A stretch of 64,000 nt of DNA from positions 501,501 through 565,500 of the forward strand of contig NZ_JACHWH010000003.1 in the NCBI RefSeq assembly GCF_014191255.1. Reading direction: 5' to 3'. The first letter of the stretch is position 1, and each line of letters opens with the position of its first letter. The translations under genes and the position numbers were made by a program. Positions 33,601 through 41,057 of the stretch are shown here, piece after piece. Source of the stretch: Amycolatopsis bartoniae. GTDB taxonomy: Bacteria; Actinomycetota; Actinomycetes; Mycobacteriales; Pseudonocardiaceae. Below the pieces are notes generated by a model. The model did not search any database. It saw nothing but the letters and a program-made list of their open reading frames with translations, and was not told the DNA's origin.

Positions 33601-34284
33601 GAGGCCGAGCTCGCCGCGATCGGCCGACTGGCCCTGTGCCACCTCGACCGCGGCGACCTCGACACGGCGCACCGCCACGCCACCGCCGGCCTCGCGCAGG
33701 CGGTCGAGCTGGGCGTGGGCCGGGAGACCGCCGCCTTCCACCACGACCTGGCCCAGATCGCCACGCGGCTCGGCCGGTTCGAGGAGGCCGTGGCGCACTA
33801 CCGGCAGGGCGTCGCGGTGGCGTTCGACACCGGTCACCGGGAGCTGGCGGTGGCGCTGGTGGCGAACCTGGCGGAAGCCGCCTCCCGGGTCGCTGACGTC
33901 GACGCGCTGTGGTCGGCCGCCGTCTGGGGGACGACGCTGTGCCGGCTCGTACCGGAGCGCTGGTGGCCGGACCTGTTGTCCGTCGTGATCGGGGCGGTCA
34001 AACAAGTGGTCGGAATCGGCCCGGTGGCCACCACCCGGCGTGGTCTCGTCGAGATCGAGGAGGCCGCGGCTCGCGGCGTCCGTGAGCACTCGGTGCCCGC
34101 GACCTTCGTCTACCTCCTCGCGTTGGCGCTCACCCGCTGGGTCGCCGGCGAGGACCCCGGCGAAGCCGCCGCGCTGGCGCAGGAGCTGGACTCCCGGACC
34201 GGCGGCGCGTTCGATCTGCGGACGTTCGTCGCCACGCCCTACGCTCCTCCCGCCACCGGCGGGCGCCGGTGGCGCCGGAACTGA
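30679..34284 (+). CDS. CHAT-domain (caspase-like) protease with C-terminal TPR repeats
   Basis: 1201 aa from GTG 30679. The central CHAT domain (~495-715) has the caspase-type dyad: H605 in VFFNTHGSDEAI and C640 in IVFNNSCQSW, followed by the typical GARGYLGTLWSIPS strand. The N-terminal ~480 residues are mixed alpha/beta and unassigned, perhaps a recognition or Rossmann-like module around VLVENTGDAAALLGAL. From ~820 to ~1080 there are tetratricopeptide repeats (e.g. ADLLLSMADLTMRRGDHEEALSLARSAYEAF; ALCHLDRGDLDTAHRHATAGL). CHAT-TPR proteins are regulated proteases, several used in bacterial immunity or programmed death. The tight link to a small membrane protein suggests a two-gene module. 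Target and trigger are unknown. Confidence 0.88.
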   Translation: MELGSPQGIRLRFAGGLLASLLLDLHRKPEAALREHLPGAEPLAPSSVPVTRVRQALGAGTRELELTGNGGTVTLRQRFDLRSPLDWRLTVGAPGEATERGVVFALPGQVTVTVESAAPWVADGGEVRVSLPPGASELTVAVASEPVFEVADTVVVCRPDQLREAAVVVSCLPADRFVPVVAVEPPPMAQADYVELYARFKRAQDASLTRIGGAIGMAEALAGDAEVRQRALAEIQEDWRLRKALSPYRSWLKHNELVSDLVSRLGVRRAVFLHDFAPEELLTTDPALMAEADEVWAAAGRDAEDPGERGMFARVPETVRLAADLPELTTAAWRLLRDPGGEPDRVLDVAIDDPGSWVAALFAALHRGAALRPVDHAVSRPDPLSFADDGDEAVLVENTGDAAALLGALYAHHRGARLVVTPPPDLEPVQRAVAAQQERVLAAARASGPEARSGGFAEKLWRRLSTGGRNPYAEIEAAVTAQVPATAVEQVGERRLTAFTSGLPYSFVRTTEADWATKPIGHVAADPALTILNELYSAGIERSPGTFSLVFDPGFFRASETPDVLRSVGTHFTHPVLLSGPDASLRALMDLTKDLPVELVFFNTHGSDEAIVLGDTELSSWLIPQWLSLTHRPIVFNNSCQSWTGVGRQFVRAGARGYLGTLWSIPSRPAADFARVVVDRLTTEERLACEAIVRTGLPSGIERSYLYVGTANGRLDQWRDRKTTAAEAALAESAILAAAARKSASRLLHREITTLRRQADGTPHETTESYVDVLLSELWLCTAHDPPQEEDRATAEQLARRIDATLARLDLPRAELDRRWARRFALTGRLARRWSDWDTALADFRRGVGYGEACADRADLLLSMADLTMRRGDHEEALSLARSAYEAFTEQHDRAGLLGAAGVLGQLSKRLGRLEEAMRYAEEGYETAVALRETGRQGAFKLDQAVLHQLAGNFDAAVAAATRALELSRVTQDSEAELAAIGRLALCHLDRGDLDTAHRHATAGLAQAVELGVGRETAAFHHDLAQIATRLGRFEEAVAHYRQGVAVAFDTGHRELAVALVANLAEAASRVADVDALWSAAVWGTTLCRLVPERWWPDLLSVVIGAVKQVVGIGPVATTRRGLVEIEEAAARGVREHSVPATFVYLLALALTRWVAGEDPGEAAALAQELDSRTGGAFDLRTFVATPYAPPATGGRRWRRN

Positions 34285-34327
34285 CGTCCGGCCTGTTTGC
34301 CGAGGTGATCTCGGGGTAGCCGGGTGC

Positions 34328-34744
34328 GTGCGCTGGCCCGTCGTTCTCCTCGCCGCCGCGTTGACCGCCTGCTCCGGCTCGGAAAGCGGTTACGTGAGCA
34401 GTGCCGAGCAGTCCGCGCAGGAAGGGCTGAGCGCCGCGGGCACGCTCGAACAGCTGGTCCAGGCCCAGGGCCGGTTGCTGCCGCCGTACCGGAAAGCGGC
34501 CGTCGACGACGTGCTCAGCACCGCGACGAAGGCCCTCGACGACCTGGAGAGCGAGCCCCCGCCCGGACCGGACGCCGCCCGGGTGTACGACCAGGTGCAT
34601 CCGCAGTTGCAGGGGCTCGTCGCCGCCGCCGGTCAAGTCCGGGACGCGCTCGACGCGGGCGACGGGAACCGGGTCACCGAGGCCGAGAGGCGGCTTTCCG
34701 GGGTACGGGACCAGCTGGACGCGTTCGTGCGGAGCCGGCAGTGA
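34328..34744 (+). CDS. Small lipoprotein
   Basis: 138 aa from GTG 34328 (VRWPVVLLAAALTACSGS), preceded by a GGGTAGCCGGG stretch. LTAC is a clear lipobox, so the mature protein is anchored by Cys15. The rest is helical and acidic, with heptad-like runs (LEQLVQAQGRLLPPYRKAAVDDVLSTATKALDDLE; VRDALDAGDGNRVTEAERRLSGVRDQLDAFV) that suggest a helical hairpin. No family is recognised. Its stop overlaps the start of the Nramp gene, so it belongs to that operon. Confidence 0.75.
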   Translation: MRWPVVLLAAALTACSGSESGYVSSAEQSAQEGLSAAGTLEQLVQAQGRLLPPYRKAAVDDVLSTATKALDDLESEPPPGPDAARVYDQVHPQLQGLVAAAGQVRDALDAGDGNRVTEAERRLSGVRDQLDAFVRSRQ

Positions 34745-35973
34745 AGAAGGGGCTGGCCGTCACGCTCGGCATCCTGACCGCGATCGGCGGGTTCGTCGAC
34801 ATCGGGGACCTGGTGGCCAACGCCCAGTCGGGAGCGCGGTTCGGGATGCGCCAGGCGTGGGTGGTGATCGTCGGGGTCGTCGGGATCTGCGTGTTCGCGG
34901 AGATGGCGGGGCGCGTCGCGGCGGTCAGCAGGCGGCCGGTGTTCGACCTGGTGCGGGAACGGCTCGGGCCCCGGGTGGCGATGGCCAACCTGGTGGGGTC
35001 CTACGCCACCACGTTGCTGACCCTGACGGCCGAGATCGGCGGCGTCGCGCTGACGGTCCAGCTCGCGTCCGGCCTGCCGCACCTGCTGTGGGTGCCGCTG
35101 GCCGCGTTCGCGGTGTGGGTGGTGCTGTGGCGGGTGAAGTTCGAGCTGATGGAGCAGATCTTCGGGTTCGCCGGACTCGCGCTGGTGGTGTTCGTGATCG
35201 CCCTCATCGCGCTGCACCCGCCCTGGGCGGACTTCGCCGGGCAGGTGGCGCATTCGAGCCCGCCGTCCGGCGAGACCTGGGGCACCTACGGGTACATGGC
35301 GGTCTCGCTGTTCGCCTCCGCGCTGACGCCCTACGAGGTGTTCTTCTTCTCCTCGGGCGGTGTCGAGGAGAAGTGGGGGCCGAAGGACCTGGTCACCGAG
35401 CGCAGCAACACGTTCGTCGGGTTCCCGCTGGGCGGGTTGCTCGGGCTGGCGATCATGGGCTGCGCCGCCACCGTGTACGAACCGGCCGGGATCCAGGTCG
35501 ACCAGCTGAGCCAGACCGCGCTGCCCGTCGCGCTCGCGCTCGGGAAGACCGGGCTGGTCGTGGTGATGATCGGGTTCTTCGCCGCCACGTTCGGCGCGGC
35601 GCTGGAGACGGGCCTGTCCACGGGCTACTCGGTGGCGCAGTACTTCGGCTGGCAGTGGGGAAAACTGGTCCGGCCCCGCGAGGCCGCGCGGTTCCACACG
35701 GTCGTGCTGCTGAGCATTCTGCTGGGTACCGCGCTGCTGCTGACCACGGTCGACCCGGTGCAGATCACCGAGCTGTCGCTGGTGTTCAGCGCGGTGGTGC
35801 TCCCGCTGACCTACCTGCCGATCCTCGTCGTCGCGAACGACCGCGACTACCTGGGCGACAAGGTCAACGGCCGCGTCACCAACGTCCTCGGGATGATCTT
35901 CCTGGTCGTCATCCTGGTCGCCGCCGTCGCCGCGCTGCCCCTGATGATCTTGACGGGAATGGGGGAGTCGTGA
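34741..35973 (+). CDS. Divergent Nramp-family divalent metal transporter
   Basis: 410 aa from GTG 34741, coupled to the lipoprotein gene. Eleven hydrophobic helices are visible and the N-terminal segment GILTAIGGFVDIGDLVANAQSGARFG aligns with Nramp helix 1. The canonical D-P-G-N is replaced by D20-I-G-D, and the helix-6 M-P-H motif by T-P-Y (SALTPYEVFFFSSGG). The methionine of that motif is what makes classical Nramps select Mn2+/Fe2+ over Mg2+/Ca2+, so this member probably moves another ion, as the Mg2+-transporting Nramp relatives do. It is followed by two PRC-barrel genes in overlapping frames. Confidence 0.8.
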   Translation: MKKGLAVTLGILTAIGGFVDIGDLVANAQSGARFGMRQAWVVIVGVVGICVFAEMAGRVAAVSRRPVFDLVRERLGPRVAMANLVGSYATTLLTLTAEIGGVALTVQLASGLPHLLWVPLAAFAVWVVLWRVKFELMEQIFGFAGLALVVFVIALIALHPPWADFAGQVAHSSPPSGETWGTYGYMAVSLFASALTPYEVFFFSSGGVEEKWGPKDLVTERSNTFVGFPLGGLLGLAIMGCAATVYEPAGIQVDQLSQTALPVALALGKTGLVVVMIGFFAATFGAALETGLSTGYSVAQYFGWQWGKLVRPREAARFHTVVLLSILLGTALLLTTVDPVQITELSLVFSAVVLPLTYLPILVVANDRDYLGDKVNGRVTNVLGMIFLVVILVAAVAALPLMILTGMGES

Positions 35974-36338
35974 CCGCGCCCGACCCGCTGCGGATCGAGT
36001 TCCACCTGCTCGACCGCCAGATCGTCGACGTCGAAGGGCAGCTCGTCGGCAAGGTCGACGACGTCGAGCTGGCGCCCACCCCGGACGGGAGCTATCGCGT
36101 CGTGGCGCTGCTGGCCGGCAGGCAGGCGCTGGCGGACCGGGTCGGCGGCCTGCTGGGACGCGTCCTGCGCTGGCTGCGGCCGGGCACCGTGCGCATCACC
36201 TACGACCACGTGCGGGACGTGGGCAACCACGTCACCCTGTCGCTGCGCGCCGAGGTGCTGGACGTCCCACCGCTGGAGACCCTCCTGCGCGAGCGGGTCA
36301 TCGGCCGGATCCCGGGGGCGGGCCGTGCTGGCGAGTGA
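35970..36338 (+). CDS. PRC-barrel protein 1
   Basis: 122 aa from GTG 35970 inside the stop of the Nramp gene. The N-terminal half is a PRC-barrel: FHLLDRQIVDVEGQLVGKVDDVELAPTPDGSYRVVALLAGRQAL. The central LGRVLRWLRPGTVRITYDHVRDVGNHVTLSL gives the remaining strands. PRC barrels are small beta modules found in RNA-processing, photosynthetic and ion-transport proteins. Coupling to a metal transporter suggests a sensing or docking role at its cytosolic face. Confidence 0.75.
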   Translation: MTAPDPLRIEFHLLDRQIVDVEGQLVGKVDDVELAPTPDGSYRVVALLAGRQALADRVGGLLGRVLRWLRPGTVRITYDHVRDVGNHVTLSLRAEVLDVPPLETLLRERVIGRIPGAGRAGE

Positions 36339-36594
36339 GCTGCTGGGCCGGCGGGTCCACGACCGCGCCGGGCGCCCGCTGGGGAAGGTGACCGAGCTGG
36401 TGACGCGCCCCGGCGCGGACGGGCAGCCGGTGATCGTGGCGGTGCTCGTGTCGCGCCGGTGGCGGGGCCGCCTGCTCGGCTACGACCGGCCCGCCCGGCA
36501 GGGCCCGTGGCTGCTCCGGTGGGGTGCCGCCGTCGTCTTCGGCCGGGCCCGGGAAGTGCCGTGGGCGGAAGTCAGCTGGGACGCCGGGAACTGA
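36325..36594 (+). CDS. PRC-barrel protein 2
   Basis: 89 aa from GTG 36325, overlapping the preceding gene by 14 nt. The sequence ASELLGRRVHDRAGRPLGKVTELVTRPGADGQPVIVAVLVSRRWRGRLLGYDR is a compact PRC-barrel, with the G-R-x-V-x-D-x-x-G-x-x-L-G-K-V start seen in MgtE-linked modules. Together with its neighbour it might form one two-barrel unit acting with the Nramp-like transporter; this is inference. Confidence 0.72.
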   Translation: MLASELLGRRVHDRAGRPLGKVTELVTRPGADGQPVIVAVLVSRRWRGRLLGYDRPARQGPWLLRWGAAVVFGRAREVPWAEVSWDAGN

Positions 36595-36640
36595 CCGGAC
36601 ACCGGGCTCGGCGGGGGCGGGCCGATGGCATGATGCAGTC

Positions 36641-37012
36641 GTGTCTGTTAACCCGCGGGGTGACGCCGAGGACGGTGAGCCGCCAGAGGAACAAGCCACG
36701 TTCGAGCTGCACGGCGAGGACCCGCGCATCCTCGAAGTCGGCGGTGAGCTGGACAAGGTCACGGCCGCCGACTTCGAGCACGCCGTGCGGCAGGGGCTGA
36801 AGGGCACGCCCGCGGTACTGGTGGTCGACCTGACCCGGGTGGACTTCCTGGGCACGCCGGGGCTGCGGGTGCTGTTCCTCGCCGCCGGCGCGGCCGGGCG
36901 GACGGCGCTGCGGGTGGTGTCCAACCCCGTCATCAGCCGGACGCTGCGCGCGGTGGACCTGTCGTCGAAGGTGCCGGTCTTCTCCTCGCTCGAAGAGGCG
37001 CTGGCGGAGTAG
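36641..37012 (+). CDS. STAS-domain anti-sigma factor antagonist
   Basis: 123 aa from GTG 36641. After an acidic ~25-residue lead, a STAS fold follows: ILEVGGELDKVTAADFEHAV, then VLVVDLTRVDFLGTPGLRVLFLAAGAA with Thr at the usual phospho-serine/threonine position (D-F-L-G-T-P-G-L). Such proteins free sigma factors from RsbW-like kinases when unphosphorylated. The RsbW-like kinase at 29856 is a candidate partner. The promoter for the next gene lies directly after its stop. Confidence 0.85.
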   Translation: MSVNPRGDAEDGEPPEEQATFELHGEDPRILEVGGELDKVTAADFEHAVRQGLKGTPAVLVVDLTRVDFLGTPGLRVLFLAAGAAGRTALRVVSNPVISRTLRAVDLSSKVPVFSSLEEALAE

Positions 37013-37026
37013 CCCCGAAGCCGGAC

Positions 37027-37053
37027 CAATACCCGGGCCCGGTGGCTCCGAAG
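37027..37053 (+). promoter_or_regulatory. SigK-like ECF promoter of the sulfite-oxidase-like gene
   Basis: CAATAC (37027-37032), 15-bp spacer, CCGAAG (37048-37053) lies 7 bp before the ATG at 37061. The arrangement equals that at 38637-38663 and resembles the mycobacterial SigK consensus (CCATCC, CCGAAT). Confidence 0.5.
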
Positions 37054-37060
37054 ACCGGGT

Positions 37061-38623
37061 ATGACTGCAACCGGCACGAGCACGACGGCACCTCCGGCCC
37101 GGACGAGACTCGGGATCGTCGCGGCGGCGTTGTGCGGGGTGCTGGCGTTGCTGGCAGCCCTGGCGGTGGGGCACCTCGCCGCGGGGTTCATCAGCGTCAA
37201 CGCCTCCCCGTACCTGGCCGTCGGGAACGGTGCGATCGACCTGACGCCGGTGGAGCTGAAGGACTTCGCCGTGCGCACGTTCGGCACGCACGACAAGCTC
37301 GTGCTGCTGTCGGGCATGGCCGTCGTGCTGGTGGTGGCCGCCGCGCTGGCCGGGGTCGCCTCGCGCCGCTCGCCGTGGCCCGGCACCGTCGTGGTCGCCC
37401 TGTTCGGGGTGCTGGGGATCGTCGCGGTCGCTGTGCGCCCGGACCTCGGGCCGGTCGCGGTGCTCGCCCCGCTGGCGAGCCTGGTCGCGGGGGTGGTGGT
37501 GTTCCGGCTGCTGCACCACGCGGCACGCGGGACCGGAGCCGGGCCGCGGGAAGGCAGCTCACGGCGCTCGTTCCTGCTCGCCGGCGCGGGGGCGCTCGCG
37601 GGTTCGGCCGTGGTCGGGGTGGGCGGGCAGCTGCTGGGGGCCACGCGGAACGCGGCGGCCTCACGGGAGGCGGTGGGGCGGCTGGTCCCGGCGCGGACCG
37701 CGCCCGCGATTCCGGCGGACGCCGATTTCGCCAAGCTCGGCACGCCGCCGTTCCTCACTCCCAACCGGGACTTCTACCGGGTGGACACCGCGTTGACGGT
37801 GCCGCAGGTGCGCGCGGAGGACTGGTCGCTGCGGATCCACGGCCTGGTCGACCGGGAAAAGCGGTACCGCTATGCCGATCTCCGCGACCGGCCGCTCGTG
37901 GAGCGCACGATCACGATGACGTGCGTGTCGAACGAGGTCGGCGGTCCGTACGTGTCGACGGCGAACTTCGTCGGCGTCGACCTGGCGGACCTGCTGGCGG
38001 AAGCCGGGGTGCGGCCCGGCGCCGAGCAGCTGTACTCGTCCAGTGTGGACGGCTGGACCTCGGGCACGCCGGTCGCGGCGGCGCTGGACCGTGGCCGCGG
38101 GGCGATGCTGGCGCTGGGCATGAACGGCGAACCGCTGCCGCTGGAGCACGGTTTTCCCGCCCGGCTGGTGGTTCCCGGCCTGTACGGGTACGTGTCGGCG
38201 ACCAAGTGGGTGGTCGACCTGGAGGTCACCACCTGGGCGGCGCGGCAGGCGTACTGGCTCCGGCGCGGCTGGGCGGAACAGGCTCCGATCAAGACCGAGT
38301 CCCGCATCGACACGCCTCGGGGGTTCCAGACCCTGCCCGCCGGAACCGTGCGCGTCGCCGGAATCGCCTGGGCGCAGCACACCGGCATCGACAGGGTGGA
38401 AGTCCGCCTCGACAACGGATCCTGGCAACCTGCCGTCCTTTCCGCACAGGACACTGTGGACACTTGGCGCATGTGGTGGGCCGAACTGCGGGTGCCGCCG
38501 GGGTCGCACCAGGTCGCCTGCCGCGCCACCGACCACGGTGGCTACACCCAGACCCAGGACCGCGCCGGAACCGTGCCGGACGGCGCCACCGGCTGGCACA
38601 CCATCACGTTCACCGCGAAATAA
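37061..38623 (+). CDS. Membrane-anchored sulfite-oxidase-like molybdopterin enzyme
   Basis: 520 aa from ATG 37061. The N-terminal ~170 residues hold about four membrane helices (GIVAAALCGVLALLAALAVGHLAAGF; LVLLSGMAVVLVVAAALAG; VVVALFGVLGIVAVAV; VAVLAPLASLVAGVVVFRLL), then RRSFLLAGAGALAG. The soluble part is a sulfite-oxidase-type Mo domain: TPNRDFYRVDTALTVPQV, molybdenum ligand C288 in TITMTCVSNEVGGPYVSTA, and HGFPARLVVPGLYGYVSATKWVVDLEVT; the C-terminus (VAGIAWAQHTGIDRVEVRLDNGSW...GGYTQTQDR) is the Mo-cofactor dimerisation domain. It likely oxidises a small substrate outside the membrane. Its promoter matches that of the following fasciclin gene, implying one regulon. Confidence 0.9.
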   Translation: MTATGTSTTAPPARTRLGIVAAALCGVLALLAALAVGHLAAGFISVNASPYLAVGNGAIDLTPVELKDFAVRTFGTHDKLVLLSGMAVVLVVAAALAGVASRRSPWPGTVVVALFGVLGIVAVAVRPDLGPVAVLAPLASLVAGVVVFRLLHHAARGTGAGPREGSSRRSFLLAGAGALAGSAVVGVGGQLLGATRNAAASREAVGRLVPARTAPAIPADADFAKLGTPPFLTPNRDFYRVDTALTVPQVRAEDWSLRIHGLVDREKRYRYADLRDRPLVERTITMTCVSNEVGGPYVSTANFVGVDLADLLAEAGVRPGAEQLYSSSVDGWTSGTPVAAALDRGRGAMLALGMNGEPLPLEHGFPARLVVPGLYGYVSATKWVVDLEVTTWAARQAYWLRRGWAEQAPIKTESRIDTPRGFQTLPAGTVRVAGIAWAQHTGIDRVEVRLDNGSWQPAVLSAQDTVDTWRMWWAELRVPPGSHQVACRATDHGGYTQTQDRAGTVPDGATGWHTITFTAK

Positions 38624-38636
38624 CGCGCCCCGCGGG

Positions 38637-38663
38637 CAATCCGGCGCCGCCCGGGCTCCGAAT
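38637..38663 (+). promoter_or_regulatory. SigK-like ECF promoter of the fasciclin gene
   Basis: CAATCC (38637-38642), 15-bp spacer, CCGAAT (38658-38663), followed 44 bp later by the GTG at 38708. CCGAAT is an exact match to the mycobacterial SigK -10 element. Near-identical spacing occurs at 37027. Confidence 0.55.
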
Positions 38664-38707
38664 ACCCGATGACAGCACGGAAATCCCCGGAAAATGGAGT
38701 GATCGTT

Positions 38708-39382
38708 GTGAAGACTGCTCGTATCGCCGGTGCCGCTCTCGCCTCGGCCGCCGCCCTCTCGCTGGCCGCTTGCGGCACCAGCTCCGGCAGTGGGTCCGGC
38801 TCGGCCGGCAGCAGCTCGATGGCGCCGCCCAGCTCGATGTCCGCCCCGATGTCCAGCCCGATGGCCAGCGGCGCGGGCATCACCACGAACGCCGACGTGT
38901 TCGGGCCCGCGTGCGGGCAGCTGCCGCAGGGCAACTCGCCCGGCAGCCTGGACTCGATGGGGCCGGAGCCCGTCGCGTCCGCGGCGTCGACCAACCCGTT
39001 GCTGACCAAGCTCGTCGCCGCGGTGAAGGCCACCAACCTCGTGGACACCCTCAACAGCCAGCAGGCGATCACGGTGTTCGCCCCGGCGGACAGCGCGTTC
39101 GACGCCCTGGGGGACGCGAAGTTCACCGAGCTGGCGCAGAACCCGAGCCAGCTCGCGCCCATCCTGCAGTACCACGTGCTGCCGCAGCGCTACGACGCGA
39201 AGGGCCTGCAGGCCGCGGGCTCCGTGCAGACGCTGAACACCGACGGCGGCCCGGTCAAGATCGAGGGCACCGGGGACGCCATGACCGTCAACGGCGCCAA
39301 GGTCCTGTGCGGCAACATCCCGACCAAGAACGCCACGGTGTTCGTCATCGACAAGGTGCTCACCCCGGGCACCAACAAGTAA
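38708..39382 (+). CDS. Fasciclin (FAS1) domain lipoprotein, MPT70/MPT83-like
   Basis: 224 aa from GTG 38708 with GGAG 8 nt upstream. The signal ends in a lipobox (LSLAACGTSS), then a Ser/Gly/Met-rich linker and one FAS1 domain: NPLLTKLVAAVKATNLVDTLNSQQAITVFAPADSAFDAL...ILQYHVLPQRYDA...TVFVIDKVLTPG. This is the architecture of mycobacterial MPT83/MPT70, surface proteins controlled by SigK. The SigK-like promoter in front supports the parallel. It probably mediates adhesion or envelope interactions. Confidence 0.9.
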   Translation: MKTARIAGAALASAAALSLAACGTSSGSGSGSAGSSSMAPPSSMSAPMSSPMASGAGITTNADVFGPACGQLPQGNSPGSLDSMGPEPVASAASTNPLLTKLVAAVKATNLVDTLNSQQAITVFAPADSAFDALGDAKFTELAQNPSQLAPILQYHVLPQRYDAKGLQAAGSVQTLNTDGGPVKIEGTGDAMTVNGAKVLCGNIPTKNATVFVIDKVLTPGTNK

Positions 39383-39392
39383 CCAGCCCCCA

Positions 39393-39424
39393 CGGCGGGC
39401 CCGGCGGTGACGCCGGGCCCGCCG
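39393..39424 (+). terminator. Hairpin terminator after the fasciclin gene
   Basis: CGGCGGGCCCGGCG (39393-39406), GTGA loop, CGCCGGGCCCGCCG (39411-39424): a perfect 14-bp stem 10 bp after the stop. The remainder of the gap up to 39678 shows no gene. Confidence 0.8.
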
Positions 39425-39678
39425 CGTCGACCCCGGAAAATGAGCGGCCCCGACGCCTCTTTGGTTGAAGCGGCGGGGCCTAGGAGGAGCAGTGTCACTC
39501 GCGAGAGCGTCAACCTCCCGTGCGACCTGTGCCCCGATCGCCGGAATCGTAAACCTCTGGCGGGGATGTTTTCCGCGGAAAGCCGGGTATCATCGGCGCA
39601 GGCCCGTTGACCAGGCAGCGGCTGCCGGTGGGTGGTGCCGTCCACCGGTTTCCCGGCCGGACGACGAGGGACGACGAC

Positions 39679-40404
39679 ATGACCGACCAGACCACCGAGC
39701 TCCTGCCCCAGCTCGACGAGGTCAAGCAGGCGCTGGAGGTGCTGTCCGAGGCGGTCGCCGAGACCGACGAGCTCGGCCCGCTGCTGCAGGCGGTCTGCGC
39801 CCAGGTCGTCCGGGTGGTCCCGGGTGCGGACATGGCGTCCATCACAATCCTGCGCGGCGACGGCGCCTCGACTGTCGCGTCCACGGACGAACGGGCGGTG
39901 AAGATCGACGCCGCCCAGTACGACGAGGGCGACGGGCCGTGCCTGCGCGCCGCGCGCAACGGGGAGACGGTGTGCGTCGACCTGCCGGCCGCGGAGCGGA
40001 TGTGGCCGCACTTCGCGGCGGTCACCCACGGGCAGGGCGTCGGCAGCTACCTGGCGGCGCCGCTGGACGTCGCCGAGGGGCTGACGGGCGCGGTGAACCT
40101 CTTCGGGTTCGGTGACCACGGTTTCCGCGATCTCGACCAGCAGTACCTGGAGCTGTACACGCTGATCGTCACCACCGTGCTGCGGCTGTTCCACCGCGCC
40201 GGGCAGGCGCGCGAGCAGGTGCGGCACCTGAGCACCGCGATGCAGTCGAGGGGCGTGATCGAGCAGGCGAAGGGCATCCTCATGGCGGCCCGCCGCATCA
40301 GCGAGGACGAGGCGTTCCAGCTGCTCGTGGCCCGTTCCCAGCGCGAGAACGTCAAGCTGCACACCATCGCGGCCCGGTTCGTCGCCGAGAGCACCCGCGC
40401 CTGA
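39679..40404 (+). CDS. GAF-ANTAR RNA-binding antiterminator
   Basis: 241 aa from ATG 39679 (MTDQTTELLPQLDEVKQALEVL); the frame is open further upstream but this ATG has GAGGGACGACG before it. A GAF sensor spans ~25-165 (GADMASITILRGDGASTVASTDERAVKIDAAQYDEGDGPCLRAARNGETVCVDL). The C-terminal ANTAR domain is clear: LSTAMQSRGVIEQAKGILMAARRISEDEAFQLLVARSQRENVKLHTIAARFV. ANTAR proteins bind paired hexanucleotide hairpins in nascent RNA and block termination. No such target was identified with confidence nearby. Confidence 0.93.
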   Translation: MTDQTTELLPQLDEVKQALEVLSEAVAETDELGPLLQAVCAQVVRVVPGADMASITILRGDGASTVASTDERAVKIDAAQYDEGDGPCLRAARNGETVCVDLPAAERMWPHFAAVTHGQGVGSYLAAPLDVAEGLTGAVNLFGFGDHGFRDLDQQYLELYTLIVTTVLRLFHRAGQAREQVRHLSTAMQSRGVIEQAKGILMAARRISEDEAFQLLVARSQRENVKLHTIAARFVAESTRA

Positions 40405-40603
40405 CCCGCTCGCCTGCCGGACCCGGTCCGGTGATCCAGGTCTGATTGACGCGCCCGGGAGCTGGAAATCTAGGCCGGTCACGCCGAGTCCGTATCGCGT
40501 GCTGGACCAGCTCACCGCCACCTATCGCACCAGGTACGGCCGTGGTGGCGTTGGCCCACTCACCGGCCGAGCCACGGATTGACGGAGCGGAGAGACTGGG
40601 ACC

Positions 40604-41047
40604 GTGAAACCTGTATCGAAACTGTCGCGGACCCTCGTCGGCGCCGCACTGGCGGTCACCGCCGTCGGCCCGTTGCTGGCGGACTTCGTCGTTCCCCGCA
40701 CCGCCCGGCAGCACCTGCGCAACCCGAACTGGCCGCCGCACGCGAAGTTCCACGACGCGCAGTACATCGTGATGGGCATGCTCACGGGCGGGATCGGGCT
40801 GCGCGTCCTGTCACGGCGCGGAGGTGACGAACGCGCCCGGTTCCAGCTGGCCGCCGCGCTCGGGTCGATACCCTGGCTGGGCATGGTCGGCGCGTCGCTG
40901 TTCCCCGGTACCGCCGCGACGGATCCCGAGTTCGAGGCCACCGAGCCGCAGGTGCTGGGCATGCACCCGCAGCTGGTCATGGCACTGGCCCTGCTGACGG
41001 GACTGTCCGGCGCGGTGACGGTCGAGAGCGCCCGTTCTCGCCGCTGA
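40604..41047 (+). CDS. Small membrane protein of unknown function
   Basis: 147 aa from GTG 40604. Helices at LVGAALAVTAVGPLLADFVV, QYIVMGMLTGGIGLRVL, LAAALGSIPWLGMVGASLF and LVMALALLTGLSGAVTV give four membrane spans. Between the first two is a polar loop, RQHLRNPNWPPHAKFHDAQY, with histidines and tryptophan that recurs in small actinomycete membrane proteins of unknown role. No operon partner on the same strand. The 199-bp gap before it holds nothing I can name. Confidence 0.65.
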   Translation: MKPVSKLSRTLVGAALAVTAVGPLLADFVVPRTARQHLRNPNWPPHAKFHDAQYIVMGMLTGGIGLRVLSRRGGDERARFQLAAALGSIPWLGMVGASLFPGTAATDPEFEATEPQVLGMHPQLVMALALLTGLSGAVTVESARSRR

Positions 41048-41057
41048 CCGGACCGGC

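Noticed and set aside
30235..34089. A 1284-residue open frame on the minus strand opposite the CHAT-TPR gene
   Set aside because: Composition is typical of an antisense shadow of a G+C-rich gene (His/Arg/Gly/Pro-rich, no folds). The plus-strand frame has clear catalytic motifs and TPRs.
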